Part shown: piece by piece, positions 20,679 to 24,168 of the stretch
Layout of the letters: the number at the start of each line of letters is the position of its first letter
Numbering within the stretch: the stretch's first letter is position 1
Made by a program: the position numbers and the translations under genes
Source: a virus
Length of the DNA stretch: 24,168 nt
Direction: 5' to 3' (one strand)
Virus record (IMG/VR): IMGVR_UViG_3300003690_000085
Location: 1-24,168 of that record
The notes under the pieces: model-generated
Told to the model about the DNA's origin: nothing
What the model saw: only the letters and a program-made list of their open reading frames with translations
Database searches by the model: none

Positions 20679-20687
20679 TGTTATTAG

Positions 20688-20900
20688 TTACCATTCTTTC
20701 CCAGTATCATTCCAAGTTTTCTCATAATCAATGATGCCATTAATTTTGTCCTCAACGTAATCATTAGATGTTTCACGAGACTTATTCTTAACGACATTTA
20801 ATAGGTGAACATAGTCATTGATAATTAGATTTACGTCTAAGTTATCTATGTTCCACCAAAATTTAAACATTCTTGAAGTGATGTTTTTTTTATTCTTCAT
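20688..20900 (-). CDS. Hypothetical protein, 70 aa
   Basis: AGAAGGAAAAGAAA precedes the ATG. The protein begins with a basic stretch (MKNKKNITSRMFKFWW), then a hydrophobic helix (VNLIINDYVHLLNVVKNK) and an acidic tail that ends DYEKTWNDTGKEW. It is likely soluble. Function unknown. It is the first gene downstream of a possible promoter at 20933-20962. Confidence 0.6.
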   Translation of the reverse strand: MKNKKNITSRMFKFWWNIDNLDVNLIINDYVHLLNVVKNKSRETSNDYVEDKINGIIDYEKTWNDTGKEW

Positions 20901-20932
20901 TTTCTTTTCCTTCTGGTTATTTTTTGTTTGCG

Positions 20933-20962
20933 ATTCTATCTCTTATACGCCAAGAGTTTCAA
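20933..20962 (-). promoter_or_regulatory. Possible sigma70-like promoter
   Basis: In the 96-base gap 20901-20996 the minus strand reads TTGAAA (20957-20962), an 18-base spacer and TAGAAT (20933-20938), five of six and five of six matches to the -35 and -10 consensus. The spacer holds a small CTCTT/AAGAG inverted repeat that could be an operator. The gap is one of the few non-coding stretches of this size in the module. The AT-rich background makes chance matches likely. Confidence 0.3.
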
Positions 20963-20996
20963 AAAGTTCCCGATTATTTTTTTCACGACGGTAAAT

Positions 20997-21212
20997 TTAT
21001 TTTTGTAATTTTTCATTTTCAGCTACTAAACAATCTATTGTATGGTGGATACACGCTCCATCGTGGTCTACTTGTGTAATCCCACACCCCTCACATAATG
21101 CAGTTATGTACAAGCCCTCCTTTGTATCCTTCTTAGTTGACAAACCTTTAAAGTCATTTACCGAATCATCTCCAAAATGGTCTTGTGTACATTGATAACA
21201 AAATTCAGCCAT
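20997..21212 (-). CDS. Small cysteine-rich zinc-binding-like protein, 71 aa
   Basis: The ATG shares one base with the GIY-YIG stop (TAATG), with a GAGGAAACC site upstream. Cysteines lie at FCYQC (C5, C8) and ALCEGCG (C40, C43), plus C54 and C60 after a VDHDGAC turn, so one zinc site is likely. I recognise the layout (C-x2-C ... CEGCG...VD..G.C) from small phage proteins of unknown role. Confidence 0.65.
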   Translation of the reverse strand: MAEFCYQCTQDHFGDDSVNDFKGLSTKKDTKEGLYITALCEGCGITQVDHDGACIHHTIDCLVAENEKLQK

Positions 21213-22147
21213 TATAATGGTTTCCTCTTTCTGTCTCTATCGCAAGGCTTACAATGGCCTAAATACCCATCTAAGTTATTTTTACTATTATAAAACACAT
21301 CAAGAGGCTTGATTTCTTTACATCTACAACATTTCTTTTCTGTTCTTTGGCTGTACTCTTTTAATAGATTTGCTTTTCTTTTTCTGGCGTGTTCTTTGTT
21401 TTTCTTTGAAATTCTATCTTTTTGCCACTGTGGAATAGGTTTTCCATAGTTTGGATTTAATGCTCCTATCCTTCCATACATAGGATTGTTTTTACCGCTT
21501 GTTGCTATACTACACTTCTTACGAGTTTCGTCTGTAATTTTCCCCCTTTTGCGGTTTGCCATTTTTTCGATAACTTCTGGCTCTTTCCATCTCTTTTTCA
21601 TTGTTTCGCTTTTTTGCCTTTTAATTTCTTCCGTTTGCACATAGTCAGAGTTTAATTGACCTTGCCTCATATTCTCCCTTGCTTCTTCTGTATGCTTATG
21701 TCCAAAACAAGGATGCAGTTCACCTACCCGCCCCCTCATAAGCTTCACATAGGATTCGGGCATCGTTTTTCCTGTACCTGCCACACTCATCCTTTCAGTG
21801 GACTCAGTAGTCATACTATACGATTCTAAACCTCCAGTCGTACAATTATAGCCAAAATTAGGATTAGTTGTGCTCCACTCTTCGATTAATCGTTCCTTAT
21901 AAGAATAAGCGTCATCTTTACTACCGAAAGACTCAACCAAACTGTAACTAAAATTATGTTCACCATATCTTGCAAGAGCCTTATGAAATGGTGATTTGCT
22001 TATTTTAGCCGTTGGTTTTAATTTCATTCTTCTTTCAACCATTCTCGCTCTTGACCTGTGACTTAAAATGGCAATGTTAAGTGTTCTGCCCGTTACACAA
22101 ACGTATCTCTTGTTATTAATTAGGTTGGTTGCTTGATAAACTATCAT
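21212..22147 (-). CDS. GIY-YIG homing-endonuclease-like protein with NUMOD repeats, degenerate active site
   Basis: The ATG at 22147 has a strong GGAGGT site; a longer frame to 22195 lies in the previous gene. The N-terminal ~100 residues align with the GIY-YIG domain of I-TevI: IVYQATNLINNKRYV (2-16) and GYNCTTGG (99-106), with E85 as the metal-binding acid. NUMOD3-like DNA-binding motifs follow (CFGHKHTEEARENMRQ near 147; NPMYGRIGALNPNYGK near 221), and a C-terminal zinc knuckle pair, CCRC and CKPC. The YIG glycine is Cys17 and the catalytic arginine position reads Ile25, so cleavage activity is doubtful. Free-standing, 311 aa. Confidence 0.75.
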   Translation of the reverse strand: MIVYQATNLINNKRYVCVTGRTLNIAILSHRSRARMVERRMKLKPTAKISKSPFHKALARYGEHNFSYSLVESFGSKDDAYSYKERLIEEWSTTNPNFGYNCTTGGLESYSMTTESTERMSVAGTGKTMPESYVKLMRGRVGELHPCFGHKHTEEARENMRQGQLNSDYVQTEEIKRQKSETMKKRWKEPEVIEKMANRKRGKITDETRKKCSIATSGKNNPMYGRIGALNPNYGKPIPQWQKDRISKKNKEHARKRKANLLKEYSQRTEKKCCRCKEIKPLDVFYNSKNNLDGYLGHCKPCDRDRKRKPL

Positions 22148-22148
22148 T

Positions 22149-22409
22149 TTATAATACCTCCGCAAAACAGGGTGTATAATCTCCCATATGAGCACCCACT
22201 ATATTATAATAGTAAAAGTCTATTGCCTCTGATTCTGTCATTCCATCTCGCTTTATCATTATGTTTATACACTTATTTTTATTGTACAATACAACAGGAT
22301 TCATACCAAATCTTTCCACGATTCCCATAATCGCTTTGTCAAATCCATCAGCAATTAATACATCGGGGTAGTTATCTTGAATAAACTCTAACCTACTTTT
22401 TACATCCAT
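22149..22409 (-). CDS. Conserved phage protein between two homing endonucleases, 86 aa
   Basis: The ATG at 22409 follows AGGAGAGAAT and overlaps the end of the HNH gene by 17 bases. The protein has a layout I know from many phages without a function: RLEFIQDNYPD, ADGFDKAIMGIVERFGMNPVV (two blocks), MIKRDGMTESEAIDFY and NIVGAHMGDYTPCF. Helix-strand-helix with a GFDxAIxG loop suggests a small alpha/beta protein. It lies between an HNH and a GIY-YIG gene, as expected of a conserved locus that homing endonucleases invade next to. Confidence 0.7.
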   Translation of the reverse strand: MDVKSRLEFIQDNYPDVLIADGFDKAIMGIVERFGMNPVVLYNKNKCINIMIKRDGMTESEAIDFYYYNIVGAHMGDYTPCFAEVL

Positions 22410-22863
22410 ATTCTCTCCTCTTAGCTTTCTGTTCTTTATATACGACATAAAAGGTCGCATTTCTTTCTTTCATCGTCTTTACTTGATGACAACTCGCACA
22501 TAAAATCCTACATTTACTCGCTTCTTGGTTCAGTTTTCTCGTACTTCCTTTCATCATATTAGTAATATTGTCGTGCTTTACATACTTACCCTTATGGTCA
22601 AATTGTAGCTTTAGCATATCTCTTTCTCCACAATGCTCACAGGATTTATTAAAAAGGTAATTATACTTCCATAAAGCACCTCTTTTATACACACGTCTTT
22701 TGGATAACTTTTTATACTTCTTATTTCTTTTAGTTGTATTCTCCTTACTCGTTGGATTCAGCCAATAACTGACAGTTGCCTTAGAACAGCCCAACTGACC
22801 CACTATCTGATTATATGACAGTCCTTTTGCTCTCAATTTTAAGATACTGCTTTCCCACGTCAT
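22393..22863 (-). CDS. HNH endonuclease with N-terminal helix-turn-helix
   Basis: The ATG overlaps the upstream stop (ATGA). Residues 14-36 form a helix-turn-helix (GLSYNQIVGQLGCSKATVSYWL in two parts) as in resolvase-type or NUMOD1-like DNA-binding heads. Residues 75-130 form a zinc-bound HNH domain: CEHCG (C75, C78), LQFDHKG with D89 and H90 as the catalytic pair, N99 or N102, and CRILCASCHQVKT (C122, C125, H126). The enzyme cuts double-stranded or nicks DNA; free-standing HNH genes in phages usually act as homing endonucleases. All key residues look intact. Confidence 0.82.
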   Translation of the reverse strand: MTWESSILKLRAKGLSYNQIVGQLGCSKATVSYWLNPTSKENTTKRNKKYKKLSKRRVYKRGALWKYNYLFNKSCEHCGERDMLKLQFDHKGKYVKHDNITNMMKGSTRKLNQEASKCRILCASCHQVKTMKERNATFYVVYKEQKAKRREYGCKK

Positions 22864-23096
22864 TTGCCCTTACCCTCTCTCAGTTTCTTTCGGGCTAAAA
22901 AGTTTTCTCTATCCTCCTTCCAATTGCTCACACCTTGATACCACCACCACCCATTATAAGGGGCTCTTTTATTTTCTTTGTTATGGAATAATTCGGCTCT
23001 ATCCTTTAGATAGGTAGGGTCTTTAATGTCGCCATCGTACTTCCAACCCTTTTTCCATTGCTTCCAATCATCTCCGTTAGGTTGTCCTGTTTTCAT
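22860..23096 (-). CDS. Hypothetical Trp/Lys-rich protein, 78 aa
   Basis: Both ends use ATGA overlaps with neighbours. The protein is unusually rich in Trp, Lys, Asp and Asn (DDWKQWKKGWKYDG, NGWWWYQGVSNWK), with no membrane segment or cysteine. Aromatic-rich basic proteins of this sort may bind nucleic acid or another protein, but no family is recognised. Confidence 0.6.
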   Translation of the reverse strand: MKTGQPNGDDWKQWKKGWKYDGDIKDPTYLKDRAELFHNKENKRAPYNGWWWYQGVSNWKEDRENFLARKKLREGKGK

Positions 23097-23323
23097 TCTT
23101 TATCCTGTTCCTTAGTCACCTCTACTGCTATCTTTTCAGCTATCTTTTCTTTCTTAACGCCAATCACTTGTAAGGTTACTTCTTTTGAAGATACCTTAGC
23201 GTGTTTACGAATCTGTTTCTCGCTCATCTTATTTAATATTTCTTCAGCTTTCTCCTCGCTTTCAGATTCAACGGGTACTTCATACTCTGTTTCATCTTTC
23301 AATGTAAATGTATATCTTCTCAT
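23093..23323 (-). CDS. Hypothetical protein, 76 aa
   Basis: A good AAAGGAG site precedes the ATG. It begins as a beta hairpin (RRYTFTLKDETEYEVPVES), followed by an acidic helix (EEKAEEILNKMSEKQIRKH) and a strand (EVTLQVIGVKKEKI), i.e. a beta-alpha-beta outline typical of small phage proteins. The composition is Glu/Lys-rich. Function unknown. Confidence 0.62.
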   Translation of the reverse strand: MRRYTFTLKDETEYEVPVESESEEKAEEILNKMSEKQIRKHAKVSSKEVTLQVIGVKKEKIAEKIAVEVTKEQDKE

Positions 23324-23336
23324 TCTACTTACTCCT

Positions 23337-23600
23337 TTATCCTATTTGTGTTATTAAATTACATTCGGCACAAGTGTAATGGTGCTTATCGCACTCATAC
23401 TTATTGCCATTCCTATCTGTGTATACTTCTTTATTTCCATCACCGTAGAAGCTTCCAAATTCATCTGTTTTACACTCTCCTTTACACCATATATCTTCGA
23501 ACACTCTTTCGACTGACTTCATCGCTTTTTCAATATCCATTCCATCTGTAGAATCTCCCATCTCATCTAATTCAGCTTGTACTTTTTTCCAATAACCCAT
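23337..23600 (-). CDS. Hypothetical protein with C-terminal zinc-finger-like cysteines
   Basis: I prefer the ATG at 23600 (87 aa), six bases after AAGGA; an ATG at 23606 lies too close to that site. An acidic helical N-terminal half (YWKKVQAELDEMGD, IEKAMKSVERVFEDIW) is followed by CKGEC, a Tyr/Gly-rich loop and YECDKHHYTCAEC, six Cys/His that could form one zinc site. No family is recognised. Confidence 0.6.
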   Translation of the reverse strand: MGYWKKVQAELDEMGDSTDGMDIEKAMKSVERVFEDIWCKGECKTDEFGSFYGDGNKEVYTDRNGNKYECDKHHYTCAECNLITQIG

Positions 23601-23721
23601 CTTCATTCCTTTCTTTTTTTGGTTTATAATCTATTCCCTTACGTGGAAAAGTGCTATTACTTTTCCCTTTCTTCTTTAAATCGCTTTTCCTGTCTTGAAA
23701 ATGTTTCTTCCAATTTGTCAT
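23572..23721 (-). CDS. Small basic protein, 49 aa
   Basis: The ATG follows GTGAGGCGGA and overlaps a stop in the upstream frame (ATGA). The product is Lys/Arg-rich (MTNWKKHFQDRKSDLKKKGK, then FPRKGIDYKPKKERNE), without a membrane segment, and could bind nucleic acid. It overlaps the next gene by 29 bases, which lowers confidence in its last residues. Confidence 0.5.
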   Translation of the reverse strand: MTNWKKHFQDRKSDLKKKGKSNSTFPRKGIDYKPKKERNEDGLLEKSTS

Positions 23722-23847
23722 TCCGCCTCACTTTCTTTTACTGTTGAGCTTAAAACAAACCCTAAAAATTGATAAGGCAGTAAATCTAAATACACCATAT
23801 ATAGAAAAGTCATTCCTTGACTCTCTTTTGCTTACGTTACTTGCCAT
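23718..23847 (-). pseudogene. Partial duplicate of a gene 3' end (remnant), with a 39-aa frame
   Basis: On the minus strand, 23718-23774 repeats the end of the upstream 96-aa gene: the same frame reads YQFLGFVLSSTVKESEAE and stops in an ATGA overlap with the 49-aa gene. Upstream it is open only to about 23831 and has no good ribosome site. In a different frame, an ATG at 23847 (TGATG overlap) gives a 39-aa product ending at 23728. Either could be expressed, but the simplest reading is the leftover C-terminus of a duplicated or deleted paralogue. Confidence 0.45.
23726..23774 (+). repeat. 49-bp direct repeat, copy A
   Basis: Identical over 49 bases to 23855-23903, with partly similar flanks on one side. 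The copies are 129 bases apart (start to start), a multiple of three. Copy A lies in the gap between the 96-aa and 49-aa genes. Confidence 0.95.
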
Positions 23848-24134
23848 CACGCCACCTCACTTTCTTTTACTGTTGAGCTTAAAACAAACCCTAAAAATTG
23901 ATAGAGTTTTTTTAATTGATACAGAGGAATTTCTTCTCCTATGTCTACTCTATTATCTTCATCGGTTTGATGTGTCTCTTCGTTGGTTTTTAAATACACG
24001 TTAAAATGATTCAAGTTCAATCCCTTAACAACCTCGAATACTAAGTACCCGTATTTTACGTCCCCATTTTTTGGAGTATCATATAGCAAATCCATTTGAT
24101 ACCTATAATAGTCAATTGACGTTTCTTTCTTCAT
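23847..24134 (-). CDS. Hypothetical protein, 95 aa
   Basis: The ATG at 24134 follows GAGGTAAGGTG; a GTG just upstream is possible. The protein has a basic start, YYRYQMDLLYDTPKNG, beta-rich middle (VKYGYLVFEVVKGLNL, FNVYLKTNEET), an acidic linker and a C-terminal helix (PLYQLKKLYQFLGFVLSS). It resembles a small beta-barrel with a helical tail. The 3' 49 bases are repeated downstream. No family is recognised. Confidence 0.6.
   Translation of the reverse strand: MKKETSIDYYRYQMDLLYDTPKNGDVKYGYLVFEVVKGLNLNHFNVYLKTNEETHQTDEDNRVDIGEEIPLYQLKKLYQFLGFVLSSTVKESEVA
23855..23903 (+). repeat. 49-bp direct repeat, copy B
   Basis: This copy is the 3' end of the 95-aa gene and encodes YQFLGFVLSSTVKESE on the minus strand. 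It is identical to 23726-23774. Confidence 0.95.
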
Positions 24135-24168
24135 CACCTTACCTCACTTTCCCAACTTTTATTGCTAT
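24134..24168 (-). CDS. C-terminal end of a gene running out of the window (partial)
   Basis: The minus strand is open from the window edge and reads ...SNKSWESEVR, stopping at 24134-24136 in a TGATG overlap with the next gene. The ending resembles the KESEVA and KESEAE ends of the next two frames, and the same junction layout is used. Only 11 codons are visible. Confidence 0.35.
   Translation of the reverse strand, partial: SNKSWESEVR

Noticed and set aside
23744-24004. 86-aa plus-strand frame with a repeated SLKQTLKIDK motif
   Set aside because: The amino-acid repeat only mirrors the 49-bp DNA repeat; the minus strand carries the genes here and there is no ribosome site on the plus strand.

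Overview
The window is part of the genome of a tailed bacteriophage. It is AT-rich by eye, very densely packed, and translated from Shine-Dalgarno sites with many ATGA, TAATG and TGATG stop-start overlaps. There is no integrase, rRNA, tRNA, CRISPR array or insertion sequence. The terminase, portal, capsid, DNA polymerase and helicase must lie outside it. A tail-nozzle/stabilisation-like protein (802 aa), a Gly-rich virion protein, a Gln-rich protein and a 1230-aa membrane-active candidate ejection protein suggest a short-tailed (podovirus-like) particle, but that is inference. The host cannot be named from this sequence; the gene set resembles that of phages known from marine and other aquatic samples.

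Positions 1-13962 are all on the plus strand and form a late module. The order is: the C-terminal S74 chaperone of a tail fibre or spike; an unknown protein; a 2OG-Fe(II) oxygenase; small membrane proteins and a secreted thioredoxin-like protein without the active-site cysteines; a DUF6447-like protein; a lysis cassette of four small membrane proteins followed by an M15 peptidase endolysin; then the structural genes. A small protein with a polymerase-beta-type nucleotidyltransferase motif sits inside the structural block.

Positions 13959-24168 are all on the minus strand and form what is probably the early/middle module. Read in the direction of transcription (from 24168 down), it begins with small unknown genes. 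Next come an HNH and a GIY-YIG endonuclease on either side of a conserved 86-aa gene. A long run of very small genes follows, then a DUF1599-like protein, a putative histone-fold protein and a Cas4/RecB-like Fe-S exonuclease. It ends with a possible ssDNA-binding protein, a PD-(D/E)XK nuclease with a zinc ribbon and a Holliday-junction-resolvase-like protein. The two modules converge and their last genes overlap by four bases (13959-13962).

Several genes were found that are too short for a normal ORF cut-off: 3555-3707 plus, and 18140-18259, 18576-18710, 18825-18995, 19188-19280 and 23572-23721 minus. Most are fixed in place by stop-start overlaps with their neighbours.

The points most worth a second look are: a GC-rich, structured RNA leader at 18726-18820; the histone-fold candidate; loss of a catalytic residue in both the resolvase-like and the GIY-YIG protein; a 49-bp exact repeat that duplicates the 3' end of a gene; a probable frameshift near 19874; and two ~100-nt segments closed by 9-10-bp inverted repeats. 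All family assignments come from motifs read by eye, without database searches.
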